From NCBI GenBank assembly GCA_039621445.1, contig CP154955.1, positions 38,758,426 through 38,822,425 on the forward strand: a stretch of 64,000 bases of DNA, written 5' to 3'. Below are positions 1 through 10,677 of the stretch, in pieces (positions within the stretch are counted from its first letter, which is position 1; each line of letters begins with the position of its first letter). This stretch comes from Euglena gracilis (taxonomy: Eukaryota; Euglenida; Euglenophyceae; Euglenales). Below the pieces are notes generated by a model. It was not told where the DNA came from and searched no databases. It was given only the letters and a program-made list of their open reading frames with translations. Both the position numbers and the translations under genes were made by a program.

Positions 1-3000
1 GGCTGTAAGGCAGGACTCGCCAACCACCACAAACCCCACAAACCTGCTCGATGCGATTCTCCCTAAGTCGTCCCCCTTATGTCCCGCCACACAGTTTACT
101 TTTGAGACATGTTTCCTCAAAAGTGCAAAAGTGCAAATCTCAAATGTGCAGGTGAGGTCTGTTTCCTCCCAACTCCAATCAACGTTACCTCGGGGCTTTG
201 CATGGGCTTCAACAGCCTTTTAATCCAGAGTTTCCACTGCCTTTCTGCCCGCTCAGAGTCAGCGACGAACAAAAGTTGGGCAGAATCATGGGACTCATCA
301 AAAGCAATCATCATCGCAAAGGCCAACAACAAAACAGTCTGCCGCACTTGTTGGAGCTCAGCAGACGCAAATATTGGACCGTGATTAAAAGAATGCAGTT
401 CATTTCTGTTCTACCCCAGGGGGGGGTCATTGGTGGCACGTATTGTTTATGCTGCATTGGGTGCAATAGGTGGGTTTCAGGGATGGCCTTTTTCATGGCT
501 CAGGGAGGTCAGGCTAAACAGGAATCCCGGTTTTTGCGTCTCATGGAGGCAGGGCTGAACGTGAACCTTCGCAATCCTTTGGGTTGGATCTTTCGCCCCC
601 CTCCCAACCATATGCTTCCCCGATTTTTCAGCGGCGGAATTTATAGATCAGGAACTTGCATCGGCGTGTGTGTTCTTGCTTGCTAATTGCTATGATGGGG
701 ACCACGCCTTTCCATACAGCCAGGCATGGAGGGCCCTGGCAGCTTTCCCATTGTCACAATAAATCTCGCCTGAACCACCATTGCACACCATTCTCTGTGC
801 TCAGAGGAAGAGCACATTCGGTTTGTTTCGTTCGGTGATAGCTACCACAGCAGGAGAACCTCCGTTTTTCTGCCACGCCAAAAGCGACGGGCTGTAAGGC
901 AGGACTCGCCAACCACCACAAACCCCACAAACCTGCTCGATGCGATTCTCCCTAAGTCGCCCCCCTTATGTCCCGACACACAGTTTACTTTTGAGGCATG
1001 TTTCCTCAAAAGTGCAAAAGTGCAAATCTCAAATGTGCAGGTGAGGTCTGTTTCCTCCCAACTCCAATCAACGTTACCTCGGGGCTTTGCACACCAAAAC
1101 CCCAGCCATTTGATGCTCCGATCATCATTTCCGCTGCAGAGATGCATGGGCTTCAACAGCCTTTTAATCCAGAGTTTCCACTGCCTTTCTACCCGCTCAG
1201 AGTCACCGACGAACAAAAGTTGGGCAGAATCATGGGACTCATCAAAAGCAATCATCATCACAAAGGCCAACAACAAAACAGTCTGCCGCACTTGTTGGAG
1301 CTCAGCAGACGCAAATATTGGACCGTGATTAAAAGAATGCAGTTCACTTCTGTTCTACCCCAGGGGGGGTCATTGGTGGCACGTATTGTTCATGCTGCAT
1401 TGGGTGCAATAGGTGGGTTTCAGGGATGGCCTTTTTCATGGCTCAGGGAGGTCAGGCTAAACAGGAATCCCGGTTTTTGCGTCTCATGGAGGCAGGGCTG
1501 AACGTGAACCTTCGCAATCCTTTGGGTTGGATCTTTCGCCCCCCCCCCCCACCATATGCTTCCCTGATTTTTCAGCGGCGGAATTTATAGATCAGGAACT
1601 TGCATCGGCGTGTGTGTTCTTGCTTGCTAATTGTTATGATGGGGACCACGCCTTTCCATACAGCCAGGCATGGAGGGCCCTGGCAGCTTTCCCATTGTCA
1701 CAATAAATTTCGCCTGAACCACCATTGCACACCATTCTCTGTGCTCAGAGGAAGAGCACATTCGGTTTGTTTCGTTCGGTGATAGCTACCACAGCAGGAG
1801 AACCTCCGTTTTTCTGCCACGCCAAAAGCGACAGGCTGTAAGGCAGGACTCGCCAACCACCACAAACCCCACAAACCTGCTCGATGCGATTCTCCCTAAG
1901 TCGTCCCCCTTATGTCCCGCCACACAGTTTACTTTTGAGACATGTTTCCTCAAAAGTGCAAAAGTGCAAATCTCAAATGTGCAGGTGAGGTCTGTTTCCT
2001 CCCAACTCCAATCAACGTTACCTCGGGGCTTTGCATGGGCTTCAACAGCCTTTTAATCCAGAGTTTCCACTGCCTTTCTGCCCGCTCAGAGTCAGCGACG
2101 AACAAAAGTTGGGCAGAATCATGGGACTCATCAAAAGCAATCATCATCGCAAAGGCCAACAACAAAACAGTCTGCCGCACTTGTTGGAGCTCAGCAGACG
2201 CAAATATTGGACCGTGATTAAAAGAATGCAGTTCATTTCTGTTCTACCCCAGGGGGGGTCATTGGTGGCACGTATTGTTTATGCTGCATTGGGTGCAATA
2301 GGTGGGTTTCAGGGATGGCCTTTTTCATGGCTCAGGGAGGTCAGGCTAAACAGGAATCCCGGTTTTTGCGTCTCATGGAGGCAGGGCTGAACGTGAACTT
2401 TCGCAATCCTTTGGGTTGGATCTTTCGCCCCCCTCCCAACCATATGCTTCCCCGATTTTTCAGCGGCGGAATTTATAGATCAGGAACTTGCATCGGCGTG
2501 TGTGTTCTTGCTTGCTAATTGCTATGATGGGGACCACGCCTTTCCATACAGCCAGGCATGGAGGGCCCTGGCAGCTTTCCCATTGTCACAATAAATCTCG
2601 CCTGAACCACCATTGCACACCATTCTCTGTGCTCAGAGGAAGAGCACATTCGGTTTGTTTCGTTCGGTGATAGCTACCACAGCAGGAGAACCTCCGTTTT
2701 TCTGCCACGCCAAAAGCGACGGGCTGTAAGGCAGGACTCGCCAACCACCACAAACCCCACAAACCTGCTCGATGCGATTCTCCCTAAGTCGCCCCCCTTA
2801 TGTCCCGCCACACAGTTTACTTTTGAGGCATGTTTCCTCAAAAGTGCAAAAGTGCAAATCTCAAATGTGCAGGTGAGGTCTGTTTCCTCCCAACTCCAAT
2901 CAACGTTACCTCGGGGCTTTGCACACCAAAACCCCAGCCATTTGATGCTCCGATCATCATTTCCGCTGCAGAGATGCATGGGCTTCAACAGCCTTTTAAT

Positions 3001-4107
3001 CCAGAGTTTCCACTGCCTTTCTACCCGCTCAGAGTCACCGACGAACAAAAGTTGGGCAGAATCATGGGACTCATCAAAAGCAATCATCATCACAAAGGCC
3101 AACAACAAAACAGTCTGCCGCACTTGTTGGAGCTCAGCAGACGCAAATATTGGACCGTGATTAAAAGAATGCAGTTCACTTCTGTTCTACCCCAGGGGGG
3201 GTCATTGGTGGCACGTATTGTTCATGCTGCATTGGGTGCAATAGGTGGGTTTCAGGGATGGCCTTTTTCATGGCTCAGGGAGGTCAGGCTAAACAGGAAT
3301 CCCGGTTTTTGCGTCTCATGGAGGCAGGGCTGAACGTGAACCTTCGCAATCCTTTGGGTTGGATCTTTCGCCCCCCTCCCAACCATATGCTTCCCTGATT
3401 TTTCAGCGGCGGAATTTATAGATCAGGAACTTGCATCGGCGTGTGTGTTCTTGCTTGCTAATTTTTATGATGGGGACCACGCCTTTCCATACAGCCAGGC
3501 ATGGAGGGCCCTGGCAGCTTTCCCATTGTCACAATAAATTTCGCCTGAACCACCATTGCACACCATTCTCTGTGCTCAGAGGAAGAGCACATTCGGTTTG
3601 TTTCGTTCGGTGATAGCTACCACAGCAGGAGAACCTCCGTTTTTCTGCCACGCCAAAAGCGACAGGCTGTAAGGCAGGACTCGCCAACCACCACAAACCC
3701 CACAAACCTGCTCGATGCGATTCTCCCTAAGTCGTCCCCCTTATGTCCCGCCACACAGTTTACTTTTGAGACATGTTTCCTCAAAAGTGCAAAAGTGCAA
3801 ATCTCAAATGTGCAGGTGAGGTCTGTTTCCTCCCAACTCCAATCAACGTTACCTCGGGGCTTTGCATGGGCTTCAACGGCTTTTTAATCTGGAGTTTCCA
3901 CTGCCTTTCTGCCCGCTCAGAGTCAGCGACGAACAAAAGTTGGGCAGAATCATGGGACTCATCAAAAGCAGTCATCATCGCAAAGGCCAACAACAAAACA
4001 TTCTGCCGCACTTTTTGAAGCTCAGCAGACGCAAATATCGGACCGTGATTAAAAGAATGCAGTTCATTTTGTGTTCTACCCCGGTGGGCGGTGATTGGTG
4101 GCACGTA
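1..4107. repeat. Satellite array with dimeric higher-order repeat
   Basis: Tandem monomers start at 1, 890, 1834, 2722 and 3665 (each begins GGCTGTAAGGCAGG). Spacings alternate 889, 944, 888 and 943 bp. Units 1, 3 and 5 lack a 55-bp block that units 2 and 4 carry (1091-1145 and 2923-2977). Like forms resemble each other far more closely than they resemble the other form, so the homogenised unit is a dimer of about 1832 bp. The fifth monomer is more diverged and is cut at about 4107 by the TTAA-flanked element. Reading frames inside the units recur only because the DNA recurs; none resembles a known protein. The array runs off the left edge. Confidence 0.93.
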
Positions 4108-4111
4108 TTAA

Positions 4112-4165
4112 AAACGTGTTCAGCCCGCCAAATGCCTGCCCTGAAATTCGTGGTCATGAACACGT
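4112..4165 (+). repeat. Left terminal inverted repeat of the TTAA element
   Basis: Pairs with the right copy at about 5392-5443. The arm includes AACGTGTTCA, GCCCGCCAAATGCC and GAAATTCGTGGTCATG, with a two-base indel after the first twelve bases. Confidence 0.8.
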
Positions 4166-4316
4166 TTTCAATGAGGGCATTTGTGGCAATGACACGTTTT
4201 CAGTGAAGGCATCTGTGTTCAGGCACGTTTTCAGTAAGGGCATCTGTGGCAATGACACGTTTTCAGTGAAGGCATCTGTGTTCAGGCACGTTTTCAGTGA
4301 GGGCATCTGTGGCAAC
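4158..4316 (+). repeat. Subterminal repeat cluster, left end
   Basis: Alternating copies of two related motifs that share CACGTTTTCAGTGA: one continues GGGCATCTGTGGCAATGA, the other AGGCATCTGTGTTCAGG. The same alternation recurs at the other end of the element. Such clusters often bind transposase in DNA transposons; that role is inference here. Confidence 0.8.
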
Positions 4317-4485
4317 CCCCAGCAAGAAAAATCGGTGTGCAAAATCGCAATCATGAAAAATCGGCGTGCGGTTGAGAGGCCGGGTGGTCCTCAACGGGTG
4401 AGGCGGGTCGGGGGCACTCTACAACACGAAGACGACAACAAGAAGGCTAGGTTGCCTTGGCAGAACGAGAGGGAAGGGGCGAAAA

Positions 4486-4731
4486 TCACGGCACACGACA
4501 GGCTTTACACAAAAAAGAGCCATACTTTGGTGGCCGCCGCAAATCTTGGCAATGAAAATGATATGCCAAACCGCAGGCGTCACAAACAACTTTGTTCAGC
4601 TCCACACAATTTGGATTTTTCGGAATGGCAACACCACAGAAACCACATTTCTCCTGTTTTATAGGCAGTCGGGACACAGCACGAGGCACAGGGGGTTGGT
4701 CAGCGGAGGGAACAGAGCTGACCGACGGCAT
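4486..4731 (-). CDS. PHD-finger protein or C-terminal exon
   Basis: 81 codons from an ATG at 4731. The second half has the full C4HC3 spacing of a PHD finger: CGFC, then CDAC after a 15-residue spacer, then H four residues on, C two residues later, and a closing CKAC. PHD fingers are zinc folds that usually read histone tails or bind proteins. The first 26 residues are Pro/Ser-rich and unstructured. The ORF overlaps the end of the ORF at 4700-5146 in another frame, so the two could be one gene joined by a frameshift or splice. Lying inside a transposable element, it may be part of a transposase or a captured domain. The PHD assignment is firm by spacing; the function is unknown. Confidence 0.6.
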   Translation of the reverse strand: MPSVSSVPSADQPPVPRAVSRLPIKQEKCGFCGVAIPKNPNCVELNKVVCDACGLAYHFHCQDLRRPPKYGSFLCKACRVP

Positions 4732-5146
4732 TCACGTATGTCTGAAAAGAGGTTGCCGAACGATTCCCTGAAACGAACAAAGTTCCCGACTGCTGCTCAC
4801 GTTGAGCCACACATTGTTCGATGACGCTCGCCTCATCGAACAACAGGCTGGGTTCCAGCTCCCATCCCGTCCAGGCAACAAAGAAAGCATCCAGCTCAGG
4901 ATAACAGGCTTGCCGATGTTGACACAGTTTGGCGAACTCCAAACAGTTGGCAACACCAGCAAGCTCTGCACCTACGGAGCCGGACTTTTTCTTTGTGTTG
5001 CCCTGTGCCAGCAAGGTGCCATGAAGGGGGTCAACCTTCGGCTTCTTGGCATCTTGCTGGTATACCGCGAGAGCAGCCAGGAACAGTTCCGTCCTAGGGG
5101 GTGGTGGCAAAAGACCATTCACAAAGTTTGCCGTGCGTTTGGCCAT
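4700..5146 (-). CDS. Unknown protein of the TTAA element
   Basis: 148 codons from an ATG at 5146 (MAKRTANFVNG); the open frame upstream of that ATG only translates the subterminal repeats. I recognise no family. The chain has a Pro-rich start, a Lys/Ser-rich stretch (KKKSGSVG), two Cys near CLEFAKLCQ, and a Trp/Glu-rich segment. Its last codons overlap the start of the PHD ORF in a different frame, so it may be the N-terminal part of a single protein that ends in the PHD finger. It is too short for a complete transposase. Confidence 0.4.
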   Translation of the reverse strand: MAKRTANFVNGLLPPPPRTELFLAALAVYQQDAKKPKVDPLHGTLLAQGNTKKKSGSVGAELAGVANCLEFAKLCQHRQACYPELDAFFVAWTGWELEPSLLFDEASVIEQCVAQREQQSGTLFVSGNRSATSFQTYVNAVGQLCSLR

Positions 5147-5189
5147 ATTGGCAGGGCTGCGGGAAAAAGGAAAAAAAGAAAAAAAGGGG

Positions 5190-5338
5190 GGGTGACACGT
5201 TTTCAGTGAGGGCATTTGTGGCAATGACACGTTTTCAGTGAAGGCATCTGTGTTCAGGCACGTTTTCAGTGAGGGCATTTGTGGCAATGACACGTTTTCA
5301 GTGAAGGCATCTGTGTTCAGGCACGTTTTCAGTGAGGG
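5190..5338 (+). repeat. Subterminal repeat cluster, right end
   Basis: Same two alternating motifs as at 4158-4316 and in the same orientation, so these clusters are direct repeats although the outer ends are inverted. Confidence 0.8.
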
Positions 5339-5391
5339 CGCCGTTTTTTGGCTCCGAATTTCACAAATTCGCGTTTTTAACCCCTTGCGTG

Positions 5392-5443
5392 AATCATGAC
5401 CACGAATTTCAGGGCAGGCATTTGGCGGGCTCTGAACACGTTT
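5392..5443 (-). repeat. Right terminal inverted repeat of the TTAA element
   Basis: Reverse complement of the left arm, followed immediately by TTAA. The same ACACGTTTTCAG core recurs in the large hairpin just outside (5448-5562). Confidence 0.8.
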
Positions 5444-5447
5444 TTAA

Positions 5448-5562
5448 ACAAATTGTGGCTGAGCCCAGATTTCAGCCTGAAAACGTGTTCAGGGGGCCCC
5501 CTTCGGGGGCCCCCTGGCTGAACACGTTTTCAGGCTGAAATCTGGGCTCAGCCACAATTTGT
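5448..5562. repeat. Perfect 45-bp inverted repeat (115-nt hairpin)
   Basis: The arm at 5448-5492 (ACAAATTGTGGCTGAGCCC to GTTCAG) is the exact reverse complement of 5518-5562. The 25-nt centre is itself palindromic (GGGGCCCCC, TTC, GGGGGCCCC). It starts right after the TTAA of the neighbouring element and contains that element's terminal core AACGTGTTCAG. Confidence 0.9.
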
Positions 5563-6444
5563 GTATAGAAATCTGTCTGGGGGCTCCGGTTTCATTCCCG
5601 AACCGGCGTTTGGGACACCGGTTCGGGCGGGAAATTTCTGCGCCGAACCGGCGTCCCAGACGCCGGTTTTGGGCGTCTGGGGGACCCAAAATAAAAAGTG
5701 CCAGAAAGTGTCCAAAAGGGTTTGTAGACAGGTGGCAATCATATTTGAGCAGTTTTTGGGTGGTCTTGGGCCAAAAATTGGGGGTTTTCGAGGAACAGTT
5801 TCCTTTTGGCCAATTTTGGAGAATTTCTGAAATAGAGTACCACGCAGCATGGCAGAAATCTAAGGCCATCTGCTGAAATCCCTTGAGAAGGATGGGCAGC
5901 ATGGCAGCTGAAAAGTGGAATTTCAGATATGCAAATGGGGTCCTAAAAATGCGGAAAAATGCGATCGCTGATTCTCAGAGCGCTTTGCTATCTGGCTGAG
6001 TTCTGTGGGGACCAAGCGAAAGGTGTTGGCGAGAGCTTTCGTTTGATATGCAATATGCAATCTGAGCTGTGGGATTTGACAAATGAGGATATCAAATTTT
6101 GGAATACATGATCGCTGAAAATAAGCGCTGCGTGCATTATAGACAAATCCTGTGGCCATCTGTCGAAAGCCCTTGAGAAGAGCTTTCGAGTAATGGGTAA
6201 CATGGTTTCATAAGTGTGGAATCTGCCATTTTTTACCGGCGGCCCATTTGGGCCAAAGTTGCCGAAAACTGCCCCAAACATGGGTGTTTTGAGCGAAATT
6301 GGCCGTGATTCATCATCGGGCATGAAAACGGAGCCCCCTAGCCACGGTTTCAAAAAACTGTGTCCAAGGCGCCGGTTCGGGCATGAAACCTGTGCCTGGG
6401 GCGCACCTGTGCCTGGGGCGCAGGTTCGAGCTACCGCTAGATAG
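5563..6444. other. Insertion between satellite copies, no gene seen
   Basis: No credible coding region. The stretch 5579-5601 (GGGGGCTCC to CCCGA) is nearly the reverse complement of 6316-6338, which suggests the imperfect terminal repeats of another inserted element. GAACCGGCG-type short palindromes cluster at 5597-5680. Satellite sequence resumes at 6445. Confidence 0.4.
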
Positions 6445-7029
6445 ATGAATGCGCTTCAACGGCCTTTTAATCCGGAGTTTCCACTGCCTTTCTGCCCGCT
6501 CAGAGTCATCGAAGAACAAAAATTGTGCAGAATCATGGGATTAGCTGCATTGGGTGCGTTGGGTGGGTTTCTACACAGGGATGGCCTTTTCATGGCTCAG
6601 GGAGGTCGGGCTAAACAGCAATCCCGGGTTTTGCGTCTCATGGAGGCAGGGCTGAACTTGAACCTTGGCAATCGTTTGGGTTGGATCTTTTGCCCCCCGC
6701 CCCACCATATGCTTCCCCAATTTTTCAGGACGGAATATATGGATCAGGAATTTGCATCGGCGTGTGTGGCACCAACACACTTCTTGCTTGCTAATTGCAA
6801 TGGTGGGGGTGGGTCAACCGCCCCACCCCCCTACACCAAGCCTTCCCATACAGCCAGGCATGGAGGGGCCCTAGCAGCTTTCCCATAGACACACCCTAGT
6901 AGATTTCGCCTGCACCACCATTGCACACCTTTCTCTGTGCTCAGAGGAAGAGCACATTCGGTTTGTTTTGTTCGGTGATGGCCACCACAGCAGGAGAACC
7001 TCCGTTTTTCTGCCACGCCAAAAGCGACG
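6445..7029. repeat. Diverged satellite monomer, truncated
   Basis: Matches the satellite from ATGNGCTTCAACGGCC onward but lacks the first part of a unit and has an internal deletion: the text jumps from AGAATCATGGGA to GCTGCATTGGGTGC. It ends at the next unit start (GGCTGTAAGG at 7030). Confidence 0.85.
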
Positions 7030-7716
7030 GGCTGTAAGGCAGGACTCGCCAACCACCACAAACCCCACAAACCTGCTCGATGCCATTCTCCCGTCGCCCC
7101 CACACCATGTCCCGCCACAAAGTTTACTTTTGAGGCACGCTTCCTGGTATGTAGGTGAGGTCTGTTCCCTCCCAACTGCAATCAACATTACCTTGGGGCT
7201 TTACCCACCAAAAACCCCAGCCATTTGATGCTCCGATCATCGTTTCCGCTGCAGAGATGAATGCGCTTCAACGGCCTTTTATTCCGGAGTTTCCACTGCC
7301 TTTCTGCCCGCTCAGAGTCAGCGACGAACAAAAATTGGGCAGAATCATGGGACTCATCAAAAGCAATCATCATCGCAAAAGCCAACAACAAAACGTTCTG
7401 CCGCACTTTTTGGAGCTCAGCCGAGGCAAATATCGGACCGTGATTAAAAGAATGCAGTTCATTTTATGTTCTACCCCAGGCGAGAGGGTCATTGGTGGCA
7501 CATATTGTTTATGCTGCATTGGGTGCATTGGGTGGGTTTCTACACAGGGTGGCCTTTTAATGGCTCAGGGAGGTCGGGCTAAACAGGAATCCCGGTTTTT
7601 GCGTCTCATGGAGGCAGGGCTGAACGTGAACCTTGGCAATCCTTTGGCTTGGATCTTTTGCCCCCCCCACCATATGCTTCCCCAATTTTTCAGGGACGGA
7701 ATTTGCATCGCCATGT
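7030..7716. repeat. Diverged satellite monomer, left part
   Basis: Full-type unit carrying the 55-bp block, so that block is ancestral and the short form arose by deletion. The unit is split at 7717 by a hAT-like insertion and resumes at 8881. Confidence 0.85.
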
Positions 7717-8880
7717 CAGGGTTGGGCAATTAACCGTTATTATTGGGGTCAAGCGATTAACCATGGTTAACTGGGGGGCAACAGGCGATTAACCAATTTT
7801 CGATTAACTGTGCCTTTCCCTCGATTAATCTCGATGAACCGCCACAAAGAATTCAAAGTGTCCCTACCCTTGAGTATGCGCTCATGTTTGTGTGAATGAA
7901 TTTACGCGCATTTAGCTATCTGACCCATTAGACTCGGCAACGGAGATCCGTGTGGTTATCATTTTTTTTGTTTGTTTGGCTCATGATCCATCCAATGAAT
8001 GAGAGTCTAAGCTCTGGTTTGGGGATGATGTTTTCAGGCACCAATTTGGCAAGATGCACAACACTCAACGGAGCAATCACTAAGGTGATTGCGCAAATCA
8101 CTGGGTCACAGCTTCTTTCATCTGATGACAATTACCACCCCTCCTCCGAAGGGTTATGTTCGGTGTTGCGGTTGAAAATTGCCTCATTTCCAAAAGGGAA
8201 CTTCAATTACCCACACAACGAGATCCCCCACCCGGTGTCTACCGGTAAGTCCCCAAAGGTTAGAGAAATGTTTCCCAACCCCGAGACCAGGGTTGACGTT
8301 TTTTTTGTTTTTTTTAAAAAAACAAAAAAACATGTTTTTTTTAAAAAAAACGCAAAAAAAACATGTTTTTTTTGAAAAAGCAAAAATTGACCTTTTTCCT
8401 TGCGAAATGGCCATTTTTTTGAGGAAAAAGTTCTAAAGTCATGTTTTTGGTCATCAAAGTGGCGTTTTTTTCAGTTTTTCCAGACCCTTCATCCAAAAAT
8501 ACTAAAATGATGGTTCATGTGAAAGCCATCACCCTTTACGGACTGCGAAGTTGCAAAGAAAAAAATGACCTTTTCCTTTAAAAAAACGTTCAAAATTTTT
8601 TTTCACCCAAACCCTCCATGACGTTTTTTTTGTTTTTTTTAAAAAAAACATATTTTTTTAAAAAAAAACATGTTTTTTTTTGTTTCAAAAAAAAACAAGC
8701 CGTCAACCTTGCCCGAGACATCTTTGATTTCTGCAAAAAAAAAAGTCGATTAACTGGGGGGGGCCACAAGCGATTAACCGTTTTTCGATTAACCATGGTT
8801 AATTGTCCCCCCCACAAACGATCGATTAACTGGGGGGGTCACAAGCGATTAACCGTTTTTCGATTAACCATCCAACCCTG
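7717..8880. mobile_element. Non-autonomous hAT-like element in the satellite
   Basis: 1164 bp. The left end begins CAGGGTTGG and the right end finishes CCAACCCTG, an inverted repeat of the CAGGG class seen in hAT elements. GCCATGT flanks both ends (7710-7716 and 8881-8887); an eighth base differs. Joining the flanks rebuilds a continuous satellite monomer, which supports insertion. CGATTAACC-type motifs repeat inside both ends. No transposase is encoded. The interior holds two copies of an A/T-run palindrome (about 8299-8375 and 8623-8690). Confidence 0.8.
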
Positions 8881-9010
8881 GCCATGTGTGGTACAACACA
8901 CTTCTTGCTTGCTAATTGCTACAATGGGGATGGGTCAACTCCCTCCCCCCTGCACCGGGCCTTCCCATACAGCCATGCATGGAGGGGACTTGGCCGTTAG
9001 TACATTAGAA
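8881..9010. repeat. Satellite monomer, right part
   Basis: Continues the unit broken at 7716: ACACACTTCTTGCTTGCTAATTG and CCATACAGCCATGCATGGAGGG match the satellite. Similarity fades after about 9000. Confidence 0.75.
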
Positions 9011-10234
9011 TGGATGCTTCGCCGACTAGTCGGCCGACCACCTACCACCCTCCCCCCACCCAGGCCTAGTCGGCCGACCAATTGGGTAGTCGGCCGAATG
9101 TCCACCCCCCCCCCCCATTCTACGTTATTGTGCCGGGGTCGATCCCCCCCTGGGGGTGGTTCGGGACGGGGGGGGGGGGGACGCGGGGGGGACGCGATGG
9201 GGAACTGTGGCCCAACTGCACCCACCCATTTCCTTTGGCGTCACTCAAATTTGCATGTAATCTTCTTTTGCTTGACCAAAAAATGTGGCTGGTCAAAATC
9301 TGGGACACGGGTGGGACGCAGGGGGGGGGACGCAGGGGGGACGCGGGGGGAACACCCCCCCTGTATGCATTGCCCCCGTACAGCCCTGCCCCAATGCGGG
9401 CCAGGCAGTCAAGTTCGGGTCCCCAAACCCCCCCTCCCCCCCTGTCTGTAAAAGCCCGGACCTCGACAGGGGCCCCCGCGTCCCCCCGCCCCCGCGTCCC
9501 AAACCACCCCAGAAACATTTCGGAAATATTTCGAAAAATAAAAAAACATTTCCTTCACTTTTTTTGGAGTGACGTTCCACTGGGACCTCACCATAATTTT
9601 CCTATTCAAATGGGGCAACACGAAGTGTCCAGTTTTCAAATCTTTCACCAAGCGGGAAATATTTCTGAAATTTCATGAAATATTCCAAGTGAAATATTTC
9701 AATATTTCTTTTGCCGCAATGCTAGCCCCGGTTGGGGACATTCTTGGGGCTGAAAAAGGCAGCTGGGCTGGCGGACACATTGTTTGGAGCCCAGGCATGG
9801 GGGGGGGGTTCCCGCGGGACCCCCCTGTCAAGTTGCGAACCAACCGGATCGGTCAAGTTCCGAGGGGCGGGGGTCCGGGGTCTGTACTACAAAATTTTGT
9901 TAGAGAGCCCAGGCATGGGGGGGGGGACGCGGGGGGGGGGGATCTGTGGCCCAACCACCCCCACACGTTTTCTTTGGCGTCACCCAAATTTGTGCATAAT
10001 TTTCCTTTGGTCGGTCAAAAAATGTGCCAGCCAAAATCCGGGACGGGGGGGGGGGCGTGGGGGGGATGCGGGGGGGGGGGATGCGGGGGGGGGGGACACC
10101 CCCCGAAATGAAACATATTTTCCCAATATTTCGAAAGATACCCAATGCTAACCGGGGCTGTTTGAGGGGGCTGAAGTTTGCAGGGCAGTCGCGCTGGAAA
10201 CGTCTTCTTCTTCTTTTTCTTCTGGCCTTTTTGG
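9011..10234. repeat. G-run-rich region with a direct repeat pair
   Basis: No gene. Three copies of TAGTCGGCCGA-type palindromes lie at 9025-9100. A segment near 9170-9360 (CTGTGGCCCAACTGC, TTTGGCGTCACTCAAATTTG, then GGGACGCGGGG tracts) recurs at about 9915-10100 with substitutions. AGCCCCGGTT at about 9725 is repeated inverted at about 10150. These look like old element ends but no target duplication is convincing. Open frames here are by-products of G-runs. Confidence 0.6.
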
Positions 10235-10451
10235 GTTAACGTGACCCCCCCCCCTAAATGGCACCCCCCCGGGAGCGTTTTGACCCCCCCTGGCGACTAT
10301 TAGGGGGGGGTGACAATTAGGGGGGGGGTTACTCAATTACCCCACATTTCCTTTGGGGCCATGGGTAACCCCCCCCCCTAATTGCCGCCCCCCAGGTGGG
10401 GGGGGGAGACTATTAGGGGGGGGGGTCATATAGGGGGGGGGTCACGTTAAC
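10235..10451. mobile_element. C-run inverted-repeat element A
   Basis: 217 bp bounded by GTTAACGTGACCCCCCC and its exact reverse complement. Internal TTAGGGGGGG units are repeated. No coding capacity. It lies 8 bp from element B, which has a related design. Confidence 0.7.
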
Positions 10452-10459
10452 TTTGTGAA

Positions 10460-10677
10460 TACCACCCCCCCCCCTTTATTTGACCCCCCCCCTTAATTGA
10501 GCATTTGGGTCCGGGGAAATTTTTTTTCATGCGCCGAAGGCGCCGAAAATTTTTTTTTGCCCTCTTTCTAAAGGAATTTTTGACCCCCCCCCCTTATTTG
10601 ACCCCCCCCCCCTTATTTGAGCATTTGGGGGGTCCGTTGGCCCGTAGGTGTGCTCAAATAAAGGGGGGGGGGTGGTA
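10460..10677. mobile_element. C-run inverted-repeat element B (TA-flanked)
   Basis: The left end TACCACC, a C-run and TTTATTTGA pair with the right end TCAAATAAA, a G-run and GGTGGTA. The outer TA may be a target duplication. A GCGCC-GAA-GGCGC hairpin lies inside. Related to elements C, D and E at 16.9-18.9 kb. Confidence 0.7.

Larger units (their letters stand above)
4112..5443. mobile_element. TTAA-flanked inverted-repeat element with PHD-finger ORF
   Basis: A 1.3-kb element lies inside the satellite. Its ends are long inverted repeats: about 50 bp from AAACGTGTTCAG at 4112 matches the reverse complement of the segment ending at 5443, through CCCGCCAAATGCC and CGTGGTCATG, with a two-base indel. 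TTAA stands directly outside both ends (4108-4111 and 5444-5447), as expected for a TTAA target duplication. Inside each end are short repeats containing ACACGTTTTCAGTGA and GGCATCTGTG. The minus strand of the interior encodes two overlapping ORFs. TTAA target choice is characteristic of piggyBac elements, but the terminal bases are not typical and no transposase catalytic domain is visible, so the superfamily is left open. Confidence 0.75.

Noticed and set aside
109-3613. Repeated ORFs of 60-167 codons in the satellite
   Set aside because: They recur only because the DNA recurs, overlap on both strands and match no family.
1-9010. CRISPR-like spaced repeats
   Set aside because: Units are 0.9 kb or irregular minisatellites in a eukaryotic context; no constant spacer length.
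9717-10160. Element bounded by AGCCCCGGTT inverted repeats
   Set aside because: Only ten bases pair and the flanks give no target duplication.
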